Source: Chitinophaga pinensis (GTDB lineage: Bacteria > Bacteroidota > Bacteroidia > Chitinophagales > Chitinophagaceae). From it: a stretch of 64,000 nt of DNA. A program made the position numbers and the translations under genes. Shown one piece after another: positions 1 to 7,656 of the stretch (within the stretch, counting starts at the first letter, position 1; every line of letters starts with the position of its first letter). The notes beneath the pieces are model-generated. The model was not told the origin of the DNA. It made no database searches and was given only the letters and a program-made list of their open reading frames with translations. The stretch spans positions 1-64,000 of the forward strand of contig CAMDVD010000010.1 of NCBI GenBank assembly GCA_945878115.1, given 5' to 3'.

Positions 1-408
1 AAAAAAATAAGGAGTATCGATAATATATTTCATGATTATATTTTAGAGGACAATTTTGAGAAAGCATTTAAAATGTTAGATACCAATTCATTGATTAATC
101 ATCATAAAAGTAGGGATACCGTATTTAATCATTTTAAAGTAATACGAGAATATTTGTATGGTAGAGAAGTGGAATACAAATGCGATTCATTCGTAAGAGG
201 AAACTTTATTGGTGTGACATCCAGTTTTGTACCACTAGACTCAAACATACAATTCGGTTTGGAAGTTAGATTCGTGGTTGGGCAAAATTCAATCTACGCA
301 TACAATTTAGCCGATAATGACAGATGGTTTTCCAAGTTTTTAAGTAAGCCTAAAAAGAAAATTGACGCTTCTCAATTTAAGCGACCATCTCTGGAGAAAG
401 AAAAATAG
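1..408 (+). CDS. Hypothetical protein, 5'-truncated by window edge
   Basis: The reading frame is open from base 1, with no stop upstream of the first ATG at 73, so the true N-terminus lies outside the window. The visible part is about 135 residues and ends in a lysine-rich tail (KPKKK, EKEK). It is soluble-looking, with no membrane segment or signal peptide. I do not recognise the family. It has no partner on the same strand downstream, and the next gene is convergent. Confidence 0.55.
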   Translation, partial: KKIRSIDNIFHDYILEDNFEKAFKMLDTNSLINHHKSRDTVFNHFKVIREYLYGREVEYKCDSFVRGNFIGVTSSFVPLDSNIQFGLEVRFVVGQNSIYAYNLADNDRWFSKFLSKPKKKIDASQFKRPSLEKEK

Positions 409-594
409 AAAGAAAACTATCTACTATCGAGTAAGCCGCCTCCCTAGTTTTCACTAACATTACCATGCCTCACACCGCTATACCTGTGCACTGAATAGAC
501 AACCGCTCATTATTTCTTGGAGCAATTTCCAATAAAGGAACAACTTTTTTCAAGGGAATAAAATAATATTATCCCATTCCCCATTCACCTCATT

Positions 595-1275
595 CTAAAT
601 TCCTTTATTCAATAGTATTTGCCGTATAGAAGCCAAGTGCGATAGCAAAACAAGTGGAACTAAATAAGCAGGTAGTAACACAAATGGGAAATAGGCAATG
701 GCAATATTGGGTTGGTCAAATGCAAAGAGTTGAAAACTACTTGGTATAGATAGAATGGCATTGATAACGATATTGAGTAAAAGTGCTAAGCAAGCAATAT
801 TCCATATGAGAAGTATATTCTTATTGATTTTTTGACGCATGAAACATACATAATAAATAATTGGTGCCGATAAGCCAGAAAGAATATCGAAATTCCTTCC
901 TTCAAAGGTCATGAGCTGTGGAATGGTTTGATGTTCAAATAAAAAAAACAAAACGATTTCAACAGGAATTCTAATCACAGAAAATAAGGTCAAGGTTTTA
1001 ATATCTAAATGATCTAGCATAGCCTTCCCTTTTGCGGTATTGAAGCAGACAATCATGAATATTACTGGTGGCAATAACAAGAGAGGAAATCTTGGCGGCA
1101 TCGTATTCATCGTTTCTTAAAAGCCTGCAATGCTTAAACCACTTTGAAAAATAATCCATCCTAAACTGATGTATAAAAACGATTTAGCGTTTCGACTTGC
1201 TTTGTAGAATAAAATAAATCCTAACAAAACAGTACATCCAAAAATGAAGTGAACATAGAGTGGTACATTTTCCAT
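595..1275 (-). pseudogene. Conserved membrane protein gene interrupted by in-frame TAA
   Basis: A reading frame starts at ATG 1275-1273, encodes about 52 residues (MENVPLYVHFIFG, one membrane segment), meets TAA at 1117-1119, and continues in the same frame for another 171 codons to 595. The downstream part, with MPPRFPLLLLPP and ELMTFEGRNFDIL-like segments, matches a Bacteroidota membrane protein family I know only as hypothetical. That family runs without a break across this point, and the position after AGF is usually tyrosine, so TAT to TAA is the simplest change. A restart at ATG 1110 would give a protein lacking the first membrane helix. It lies 77 bp downstream of a Crp/Fnr gene on the same strand and may share its transcript. 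A sequencing error is also possible. Confidence 0.7.
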
Positions 1276-1352
1276 TTGATCCTATTTTTATGCAAAGAAA
1301 ATACATCCAACATGAAGAGCACTTGTCAAATGATAAGAAATAAAAATCCACT

Positions 1353-1934
1353 TTATTTTTTTGCAAATTCCTTTCTGATCCTACTCAATGAAGTATCGGT
1401 AATACCAAGATAAGAAGCAATGTATTTGAGTGGCGCATGTTGGAATACATCTTGGTTATTTTGCAGTAGTTCTGCATAACGAGTTTCCGCACTTTTATGA
1501 ATGAGCGATAATGTTCTTTGTTTAAATGCCGCGAATTCTTGTACCAAAATTTTCCTACCAAATTCTCTAAATTCTGGAATGCTATGAAATAGAAAATTTA
1601 GTTTCTCATAAGTAATAGTATAACCTGTACAATCTGTCAAGGCTTGAATACTTTCTGTGGAAATGCTTCGCAGAAAAAATGAAGAAACTTCAAATACAAC
1701 TCCATTCGCAGAATAAAAATAAGTAGTTACTTCATTGCCTTCTGTATCCAAAGTAAATGATCGCATAAATCCAGTGACTAAAAATAAATACTCATTACTC
1801 AGCTTTCCTTCTTTCAGAAAAAATTCATTTTTCAAAATCGTATACGCATCAAATTGCTCTCCAATTTGCAGGACTATTTGCTCCGAAGTTGGAATATTAG
1901 CTTGAATAAATTGTTTCAATTCTACTTTGTGCAT
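1353..1934 (-). CDS. Crp/Fnr family transcriptional regulator
   Basis: This 193-residue cytoplasmic DNA-binding regulator has an N-terminal cyclic-nucleotide-binding-like beta-barrel (about residues 20-115, with FFLKEGKLSNEYLFLVTGFM and a YFYSANGVVFE strand) and a C-terminal winged helix (about 150-190, YIASYLGITDTSLSRIRKEF). The layout and length are typical of the large Bacteroidota group of Crp-like proteins whose ligands are mostly unknown. No cysteine cluster for an Fe-S centre is visible, so it is not a classical Fnr. The membrane protein gene just downstream on the same strand is the obvious candidate target, but that is inferred from position only. Confidence 0.88.
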   Translation of the reverse strand: MHKVELKQFIQANIPTSEQIVLQIGEQFDAYTILKNEFFLKEGKLSNEYLFLVTGFMRSFTLDTEGNEVTTYFYSANGVVFEVSSFFLRSISTESIQALTDCTGYTITYEKLNFLFHSIPEFREFGRKILVQEFAAFKQRTLSLIHKSAETRYAELLQNNQDVFQHAPLKYIASYLGITDTSLSRIRKEFAKK

Positions 1935-1997
1935 GGTAAGTTTTCTTTCAATTTTAATATTTTATGCGAATCTTTAATATGAATTTTATTTCAAAAA

Positions 1998-2570
1998 TCA
2001 TACCCGAAGCATACCTCGAAATCCGCGTCCTGCATAATAGGATTCGGCACCATTATGGTATATAAAAATTGTACCATAACGATGATCAGCAAAAATAGCA
2101 CCGCCTAGTTTTCTAATATAATCTGGCGTACTTATCCAACTGGAAGTCTTGGTATCAAACTTACCCAGTTGCTGCAACTCTCGATATTGTTCTTCTGCTA
2201 ATATTTCAATACCCATACTTCCAGCAGCATGGATCGCACTATCCTTCGGTTTATTCTCTTTTCTTGAAGCCAATGCTTCGGCATCGTAACAAAAACTTCT
2301 ACGACCGCTAGGACTTTCAGCAGCACAATCATAAAAAATATACTCACCAGTTTTTTTATCCATTTCTACCACATCTGGTTCGCCGCCAGTTCTTTCCATT
2401 TCAGACAAAGACCATTGTTTTTCATCATTACCTTTACTGCAAATACGAGCTTCCACTGCAGACCATTCGAGAGCTTTATGTCGGTTCATATTTTTTTCAA
2501 AACGAGTTTTTAATGTGCTTACTAATTCGGCTAATTGTGCAGCACTTAATTTATTTTTAGTCGCTTTCAT
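1998..2570 (-). CDS. DUF4256 domain-containing protein
   Basis: The 190-residue protein matches the DUF4256 family over its full length. It starts with an AQLAELVSTLKTRFEKNM helix, has the conserved GGEPDVV and YDCAAESPSGRRS segments, and ends with FADHRYGTIFIYHNGAESYY. It is soluble with no signal peptide. The biochemical function of the family is unknown to me. It stands alone on the minus strand, with a 63-bp gap to the Crp gene and a longer gap to the transposase, so it is probably a single-gene transcript. Confidence 0.85.
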   Translation of the reverse strand: MKATKNKLSAAQLAELVSTLKTRFEKNMNRHKALEWSAVEARICSKGNDEKQWSLSEMERTGGEPDVVEMDKKTGEYIFYDCAAESPSGRRSFCYDAEALASRKENKPKDSAIHAAGSMGIEILAEEQYRELQQLGKFDTKTSSWISTPDYIRKLGGAIFADHRYGTIFIYHNGAESYYAGRGFRGMLRV

Positions 2571-2917
2571 TTTTAATTCATTTTCTTTTAAAAGTGATTA
2601 TTATTTTTCAAGAATATTTTTCAAGTTGGTCAAACTTATATGCATAGCAAGAATAGAATCGAATAATTACAAATGCAAATAATTCGACATTCTATTTTCA
2701 TGATGTAAAAAACTTGTCCTCATTCCATTTCGCAGGATTATTTAGGATATAATTAGAAATGTTTTGATACGCTTGTTCATCACGAATTATATTTTCGTAA
2801 TAATTGCGTTGCCATATTTTTCCATTAAAAGGTTGCCACCCCAATGTTTTAACCCCACGAATGTATTCAACAGTTGTTATTGATTTAAATGCGTCCATCA
2901 TATCACCGATGGTTTTC

Positions 2918-2946
2918 GTAGGGGCAACCCTTGTGGTTGCCCCTAC
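2918..2946. repeat. REP palindrome inside the RAYT coding sequence
   Basis: The 12-bp arms GTAGGGGCAACC (2918-2929) and GGTTGCCCCTAC (2935-2946) are perfect inverted repeats around a 5-base loop. The segment is translated in frame as part of VGATTRVAPT between the two core motifs of the transposase. The GGGGCAACC/GGTTGCCCC core is a common REP sequence across bacteria that carry RAYTs. Confidence 0.85.
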
Positions 2947-3108
2947 GGTTCCCCCGACAATTTGCAATATCCCATGAAAATGATTTGGCATTACAATGTA
3001 TTCGTGCAATTCAATATTTTGAAATCGTGTGATTAATGCCACCCATTCTGTTTCAATCATTTTACCTGCATCATTTAAAATCATTTCCTTATTTTCAATT
3101 TTGCCAAA

Positions 3109-3150
3109 GGGCAACCACAAGGGCAACCACAAGGGATTGCCCTTACGGTT
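3109..3150. repeat. Second REP-like segment with 12-bp tandem duplication in RAYT frame
   Basis: GGGCAACCACAA occurs twice in direct tandem (3109-3120 and 3121-3132), followed by GGGATTGCCC and TTACGGTTGC. On the coding strand the duplication reads LWLPLWLP, an in-frame 4-residue repeat that looks inserted into the ordinary RAYT beta-sheet region. The sequence is related to the palindromes at 2918 and 4121. Confidence 0.75.
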
Positions 3151-3366
3151 GCAACATATTGTTATAAAATATAAACCTGCTTGTGAATAATCATATCCTT
3201 TTAAACGGATTGACCTACGATGATGAATGTTATGATTGAATGGCATTTTTTATTTGGTTACAAATTTCAAAACAGTATTTTTTAATCGCGAAATAATGCA
3301 GGTTTTTACTCAGTTCAATTTCAATTTAAAACGCAAACACAATTTTCCAACACATGCTCACAAAAG

Positions 3367-3774
3367 TTATTTCGCTCTCATTTTATTTCCTTTTGCCTCA
3401 TGTGTAACTTCTGCAAGTCCAAGTGCTTCCATCAATGGTGGTATATACATACCGAAGCGTCCACGTAGTCCTTTCTTGAGACCATACCAACCGCCAACAG
3501 GATTATTTTCTGAACGTCCCCACGCTTCGACAGTTCCTTCCTTTGCTGGCTTTTGTTCGTCAGCACTTCCTAGGTCTATCCAATCTCCGTGGTCTTTCAG
3601 CATTTTATGCAAATCAGCTAGACAATCTATATTATAATGCAGAACTGTTTTACCAACCGTACAAACTAAAATATCTTTCCCATCTTTTTGGTCAACATGC
3701 ATAGTGTATTCACTAGACAATGGTGGCGTTTTTAAAGCCATTGGATTTTCTTTCGTTCCTATTTGATAACGCAT
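3367..3774 (-). CDS. Conserved hypothetical protein (possibly DUF6855-like)
   Basis: The protein is about 135 residues from the ATG at 3774 (MRYQIGTKENPM), which I prefer to the upstream ATG at 3816 because conserved sequence begins here. It is rich in glycine and charged residues, with a conserved middle (DHGDWIDLGSADEQKPAKEG) and a C-terminal GRFGMYIPPLMEALGLAEV segment. No signal peptide or membrane segment is seen. I recall similar proteins as a conserved family of unknown function, probably DUF6855, but I cannot verify the name. No operon partner is evident. Confidence 0.75.
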   Translation of the reverse strand: MRYQIGTKENPMALKTPPLSSEYTMHVDQKDGKDILVCTVGKTVLHYNIDCLADLHKMLKDHGDWIDLGSADEQKPAKEGTVEAWGRSENNPVGGWYGLKKGLRGRFGMYIPPLMEALGLAEVTHEAKGNKMRAK

Positions 3775-4120
3775 AGAATTGAATTTATTTTTATGTATTA
3801 AAAAAGAATTGCTCAAAAATAATTATTCCAGCTTTCACTTTGTAAACGCAAGTTTCATCTATTTTCATTCAGCCCATTCCTTGCATCGTCGCATCTAAAC
3901 TCATCCTCAGACTAAAAAAATCTCTTGCTACAATTGGGTCAGAACAATACCCATCACATTATTCATCATTGCTTTGTTTGCTAATTCTTGTATTGACATT
4001 TTTTATCTAATTTATTTTTATTGATGAAAAATAATGATTCCATATTCAATCATAATCAAATATAAATATGACTGAAGAAATTAGTTGTGTGCATGGATTA
4101 TTTCTTTAGAAATACATGCT
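3775..4120. other. Intergenic stretch without a supported gene
   Basis: This stretch of about 350 bp lies between two minus-strand genes. A short minus-strand frame from ATG near 3999 (MSIQELANKAMMNNVMGIV) stops after 23 codons and could be a gene relic, but I cannot identify it. No convincing promoter or hairpin is seen other than the REP that follows. Confidence 0.4.
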
Positions 4121-4168
4121 GTACGGGCAGCCCAAAATGATATGGGCAACCACTAGGGGTGCCCCTAC
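4121..4168. repeat. Solo REP element overlapping the lutA stop codon
   Basis: This imperfect palindrome has outer arms GTACGGGCAGCCC and GGGGTGCCCCTAC, with an inner GGGCAACC segment. It shares the GGGCAACC and GCCCCTAC blocks with the palindromes inside the RAYT about 1 kb away. Its last bases (4165-4168) include the TAG stop of the Fe-S gene on the minus strand, so any hairpin would form right at the 3' end of that message. Confidence 0.7.
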
Positions 4169-4884
4169 CAACCACTTGCCAATACCTCTGAAATATGTGC
4201 CATTTTGATATTTACATTTTCATGTTTTACATAACTGTCTAAATGCATTAAGCAAGAAATATCTGTTGAGATAATATGTGTAGCACCTTGCTCTAAGGCA
4301 CTGTTTACCTTTGTTTGCGCCATGCCTATGGAAATAGGTTCGTATTTTACCGCAAAGGTGCCACCAAAACCACAACAAGTTTCGCATTCTTTCATTTCCC
4401 GCAATTCAAGTCCTTTCACTTGTTGCAATAAAGTACGAGGTGCTTGTTTAATGCCACACTCCCTTAATGCACCACAAGCATCATGATAAGAAGCGATTGC
4501 TTTAAAAGATGCGCCTAAATTTTTTACCTTAATCACTTCAACTAAAAATTCACTCAATTCAAAACTTCGTTTGCGGATAGTTTTTGCGCTATTATGACTA
4601 CTGCTATTATCAAACAATTCTTCAAAACTACCTCTAATAAAACCTATACAAGAACCCGAAGGTGATACGATGATATCATTGCTTGAAAAATCATGTAAAA
4701 ATTTTTCACTCACTGCTTTTGCTTCTGCAATATATCCAGCATTATAGGCTGGTTGCCCACAGCAAGTTTGATTCGGATTATAGGAAACTGTACAGCCAAC
4801 TTTTTCTAAAATCTTCATTGTATTCACGGCTATTTCCGGATAGAGTTGATCTACAAAACAAGGAATAAATAATTGTACTTTCAT
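4165..4884 (-). CDS. lutA: (Fe-S)-binding protein, LutA/GlcF-type
   Basis: This 239-residue protein has two CCG (cysteine-rich) domains, which bind an Fe-S cluster in heterodisulfide-reductase-like subunits. The first is FIPCFVDQLYP...NQTCCGQPAYNAG (about residues 7-50). The second is YHDACGALRECG...CETCCGFGGTFAVKYE (about 130-180). Length and motifs fit LutA, the small subunit of the L-lactate-oxidising LutABC complex. LutB and LutC are not adjacent, as is common in Bacteroidota, so the electron partner is elsewhere or different. It is last in the operon TPR-ribH-lutA, 14 bp after ribH. A REP palindrome covers its stop codon. Confidence 0.88.
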   Translation of the reverse strand: MKVQLFIPCFVDQLYPEIAVNTMKILEKVGCTVSYNPNQTCCGQPAYNAGYIAEAKAVSEKFLHDFSSNDIIVSPSGSCIGFIRGSFEELFDNSSSHNSAKTIRKRSFELSEFLVEVIKVKNLGASFKAIASYHDACGALRECGIKQAPRTLLQQVKGLELREMKECETCCGFGGTFAVKYEPISIGMAQTKVNSALEQGATHIISTDISCLMHLDSYVKHENVNIKMAHISEVLASGW

Positions 4885-4898
4885 GGCTTTTGTTTTCC

Positions 4899-5387
4899 TT
4901 ACGATTTCATGATTTGATATTTCAAGTCTATCATTTTTAATGCAGCGACTGCAGCTTCTTCTCCTTTATGTCCATGCTTACCACCGAGTCTTTCTTGCGC
5001 TTGTTCTTCATTGTACACTGTCAGTATACCAAAAATGATTGGGCTATCTAATTCTGTATTTAAATGAGAAATGCCTTGTGTAACACTGTCGCAAACATAA
5101 TCGAAATGCGGTGTCTCTCCTTTTATCACACATCCCAATGCTATATAGGCATCGGCTTTTATATACTTGTAATGTTGTTTTATGGCATAAGGAATTTCTA
5201 TACAGCCCGGTACTTTTATTTCAGTAATATCGACTTGTGTAAAATTTTCGAATATCCTTTTTACGCCATTTCTCAGTTCCGAAATAATAGGCTCATTCCA
5301 TTCTGTATAAATAAGAACAACCTGCGAAATAGGAATTTGCAGGTTGTCAGTAGCAATTAAATGCGAATTATTTTGTGTATTGTTCAT
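4899..5387 (-). CDS. ribH: 6,7-dimethyl-8-ribityllumazine synthase
   Basis: The enzyme condenses 5-amino-6-ribitylaminouracil with 3,4-dihydroxy-2-butanone 4-phosphate in riboflavin synthesis. The 162-residue length is normal. The family signature GCVIKGETPHFDYVCDS (about residues 84-100) and the FGILTVYNEEQAQERLGG segment near the C-terminus are present, including the phosphate-site GET and the catalytic-region His in TPHF. It forms an operon with the upstream TPR gene (3-bp gap) and the downstream lutA (14-bp gap). Other riboflavin genes are not nearby. Confidence 0.97.
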   Translation of the reverse strand: MNNTQNNSHLIATDNLQIPISQVVLIYTEWNEPIISELRNGVKRIFENFTQVDITEIKVPGCIEIPYAIKQHYKYIKADAYIALGCVIKGETPHFDYVCDSVTQGISHLNTELDSPIIFGILTVYNEEQAQERLGGKHGHKGEEAAVAALKMIDLKYQIMKS

Positions 5388-5390
5388 GTA

Positions 5391-6110
5391 CTATGGGTTG
5401 TAATCACCTAATCGAGCTAGGCTTTTATCCATTTCACGAGCTTGGTTACTTTGCGGAAATTGATCTTTTATTTGATGATACAATTTAATAGCTTCCGTTG
5501 GGTTATTTTTCAGTTCGTAAGCCATACCTGCACGTTGCATGTAGATAGGAGATAGTAATAAATTATCTTTATCATTAGAAGCATCTAAATAAGCTTTGAT
5601 GGCATCGTCTGTTTTTCCCAATTCCATATAAGCATCACCCAAATTACCTTTTGCCATTGCAGCTATCAAGGTACCTTTCCCATCAAAATCATTTAATTGT
5701 TTAACGGCATCTTCAAATTTCCCTTGTTTTAATAGGCAAACTCCTGCGTAATAATGTGCCATATTACCTGCTGGCGTACCACTGTATTTTTTAGCAATAG
5801 TAAGGAATCCATCAAATTGTCCATCGCCATTTAATGCTCTATTTACAGAGTCTATATTAAAATAAGTTTGTGCACGAAAGATAGCATCATTTGATTTTTG
5901 CATTTGTGGCCCTTTGTAAAATTTCGTGTAAGCAAAAATGCCTACAACCAATGCTAAGACGCCAATCAAAATATTATTGATTATTTTGTTGTTGTTTTGG
6001 TACCAATGTTCGACGCCTTTCAAACGATCTTCTGCCGAAGGAATGGATAAATCTTCTTGTACCGTGGTGGTATTTTGTCGCGGAGCGGTATATAAATCTT
6101 GTTTAGCCAT
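5391..6110 (-). CDS. TPR protein with N-terminal membrane anchor (YfgM/BamD-like)
   Basis: The 239-residue protein has a cytoplasmic N-terminus of about 45 residues, one membrane helix (IINNILIGVLALVVGIFAYT, about 44-63) and a periplasmic tetratricopeptide domain (about 100-230; repeat signatures AHYYAGVCLLKQGKFEDAV, AKGNLGDAYMELGKTDDAIK and MAYELKNNPTEAIKLY). The layout resembles YfgM, an inner-membrane accessory of the Sec translocon and periplasmic chaperones. That role is an inference from architecture. It is the first gene of the operon with ribH. The upstream gap on its 5' side is long and repeat-rich. Confidence 0.85.
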   Translation of the reverse strand: MAKQDLYTAPRQNTTTVQEDLSIPSAEDRLKGVEHWYQNNNKIINNILIGVLALVVGIFAYTKFYKGPQMQKSNDAIFRAQTYFNIDSVNRALNGDGQFDGFLTIAKKYSGTPAGNMAHYYAGVCLLKQGKFEDAVKQLNDFDGKGTLIAAMAKGNLGDAYMELGKTDDAIKAYLDASNDKDNLLLSPIYMQRAGMAYELKNNPTEAIKLYHQIKDQFPQSNQAREMDKSLARLGDYNP

Positions 6111-6303
6111 TTTGCTTTTTTAAAATGATTTTTTTTATAGGTGGGCAAAAGTAAACAAAAAGTTTAATTTTTTGGTATGCATGTATTATTATTTCAGAAA
6201 TTAGGAAGATGGACAAAAAAGAAACCTTCTAGCCAAGCTGATTTAATATATAAATAAGGCTAAACTAATACTGTAAAGAAATGAATAATCTTTATATGCT
6301 TTG
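6111..6303. other. Intergenic region upstream of the structured repeat
   Basis: AT-rich DNA between two divergently transcribed genes. It is part of a 551-bp gap (6111-6661) otherwise filled by the repeat element at 6304 and the palindrome array at 6441. No open frame with protein character is seen. Confidence 0.4.
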
Positions 6304-6436
6304 TATTGCGGCAACGATTGTAGTGAAAATCCTTTTTGCTGCGGATAAGCAAAAAGATTGGAACGGAAAGTCCGGATTCCGATGCTTTGAGCGGAAACAG
6401 ATCCTGACATTTATCGTCAGGAAGTGTGTGCCGCCC
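6304..6436 (+). ncRNA. Structured intergenic repeat, long form, copy 1
   Basis: Outer arms GCGGCA (6308-6313) and TGCCGC (6429-6434) enclose the conserved string CAACGATTG, a 9-bp hairpin (CTTTTTGCT 6332-6340 with AGCAAAAAG 6348-6356, loop GCGGATA), the conserved string GATTGGAACGGAAAG, and two more hairpins (TTCCG/CGGAA at 6377-6396, CCTGAC/GTCAGG at 6403-6421). Three relatives exist in this window with changed but still pairing stems. It looks like a structured RNA or a transposable intergenic repeat. Transcription is not shown, and I assign no Rfam family. Confidence 0.6.
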
Positions 6437-6440
6437 ATGG

Positions 6441-6562
6441 TGTAGCATTAATTTTTTTTCAAAAAATACGCTACACCATTACACTGTAGCATTCATTTTT
6501 TTTCAAAAAATACGTTACACCATTACATTGTAGCATTAATTTTTTTTCAAAAAATACGCTAC
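6441..6562. repeat. Tandem array of three ~35-bp palindromes, period 44
   Basis: Units at 6441-6475, 6485-6519 and 6529-6562 each begin TGTAGCATT and end with its near inverse (TACGCTACA, TACGTTACA, TACGCTAC) around a T8/A6 core. They are separated by 9-base spacers CCATTACAC or CCATTACAT. The same unit in opposite orientation forms a six-unit array at 53965-54226. In both places the array starts 4 bases beyond the conserved GCCGCCC end of the structured repeat. Confidence 0.85.
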
Positions 6563-6661
6563 GGCATGTATCTCACAACTTATATAGTTTCCCTTTAAAA
6601 AACAGGACAAACAAAGAAATTCTAAAACATTCGACTATTTTTACCTCTATAATAAAAAAAT

Positions 6662-7651
6662 ATGAACAGAAGGAAATTTGTCAAAATAATTGGAGCTGTT
6701 ACACCAGCATTGGTAATGCCTTTAACTAGTTTCGGAGAAGGTGGCTCATCGAATTTTCCAATAGTCATTACTACTTGGGATCAAAATAAAAAAGCAAATC
6801 AAGCTGCTTGGAAGGTATTAAAATCTAATGGTTCTGCATTAGATGCAGTGCATCAAGGCGTGATGGTTCCAGAAGCCGACCCAAAAGACCAAAGTGTTGG
6901 ATTTGGCGGACTGCCAGATCGAGACGGCATAGTAACTTTAGATGCTTGCATCATGGACCATGCTGGCAATATAGGCGCTGTGATGGGTATGGAAAATATT
7001 ATACATGCCAGTAGTGTAGCTAGATTGGTCATGGAAAAAACACCACATGTTCAATTAGTTGGGGATGGCGCTTTGCAGTTTGCCTTGGAAAATGGATTCA
7101 AAAAAGAAAATTTATTGACAGAAAATTCCAAAAAAGCTTGGAAAAAATGGCTAGAAACTGCGAAGTATAACCCTATGACAACCATTGAAGAATTAGAAAA
7201 AAGGATACATAAAAACCATGATACCATTGGAATGATTGCGATTGATCAACAACAAAACCTAAGTGGTGCTTGCTCTACAAGTGGCATGGCGTATAAATTG
7301 CATGGACGTGTAGGTGACTCCCCTATAATTGGTGCAGGATTGTATGTAGACAATGAAATTGGAGCGGCTTCCGCGACAGGCGTTGGTGAAGAAGTGGTTC
7401 GGATTTGCGGAAGTCACACCATTGTGGAAGCCATGCGCTATGGAAAAAGTCCAGAAGAGGCTTGTAAGTTAGCGTTGATGAGATTGGTAAGTATGAAAGG
7501 AGAAAGCTATGCAAAGAATGTACAGATTGGTTTTATAGCCCTCAATAAAAAAGGTGAATATGGCTGTTATTCTTTATTGCCAAATTTTACAATGGCTATT
7601 GTAGATACCAATGGCGAAAAAGTGATTCATGCCCCTTCATTATTTTCTTAG
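6662..7651 (+). CDS. N4-(beta-N-acetylglucosaminyl)-L-asparaginase (Ntn hydrolase)
   Basis: This is a 329-residue glycosylasparaginase-type enzyme. It is made as a precursor that cleaves itself before a threonine, which then becomes the nucleophile. That threonine is Thr188 in the conserved HDTIGMIAID segment. The GLPDRDG motif (about 83-89) and the substrate-site GRVGDSPIIGAG (about 215-226) are present. The N-terminus MNRRKFVKIIGAV...LTSFG is a twin-arginine-like export signal, so the mature enzyme is probably periplasmic and trims asparagine-linked GlcNAc from scavenged glycopeptides. cutC follows after 5 bp, a pairing common in Bacteroidota. Confidence 0.93.
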   Translation: MNRRKFVKIIGAVTPALVMPLTSFGEGGSSNFPIVITTWDQNKKANQAAWKVLKSNGSALDAVHQGVMVPEADPKDQSVGFGGLPDRDGIVTLDACIMDHAGNIGAVMGMENIIHASSVARLVMEKTPHVQLVGDGALQFALENGFKKENLLTENSKKAWKKWLETAKYNPMTTIEELEKRIHKNHDTIGMIAIDQQQNLSGACSTSGMAYKLHGRVGDSPIIGAGLYVDNEIGAASATGVGEEVVRICGSHTIVEAMRYGKSPEEACKLALMRLVSMKGESYAKNVQIGFIALNKKGEYGCYSLLPNFTMAIVDTNGEKVIHAPSLFS

Positions 7652-7656
7652 AAGAA

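Larger units (their letters stand above)
2698..3246 (-). mobile_element. REP-associated tyrosine transposase (RAYT, IS200-like Y1 family)
   Basis: This 182-residue single-domain HUH nuclease opens with the RSIRLKGYDYSQAGLYFITI strand typical of RAYTs. It has the metal-binding HFH motif in MPNHFHGI at about residues 91-98 and a tyrosine-bearing C-terminal helix (WQRNYYENIIRDEQ) followed by ILNNPAKW. RAYTs are domesticated single-copy relatives of IS200 transposases that act on REP palindromes. The frame itself contains two REP-type palindromic segments translated as VGATTRVAPT and as a duplicated LWLP, and a solo REP lies near 4121. No terminal inverted repeats around the gene are visible, as expected for this group. 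Confidence 0.9.

Noticed and set aside
1184-1366. 60-residue minus-strand frame
   Set aside because: It lies in another frame over the 5' part of the broken membrane protein gene and has no protein-like pattern.
3236-3637. 133-residue plus-strand frame
   Set aside because: It is antisense to the conserved minus-strand gene at 3367-3774 and starts in intergenic DNA; no family features.
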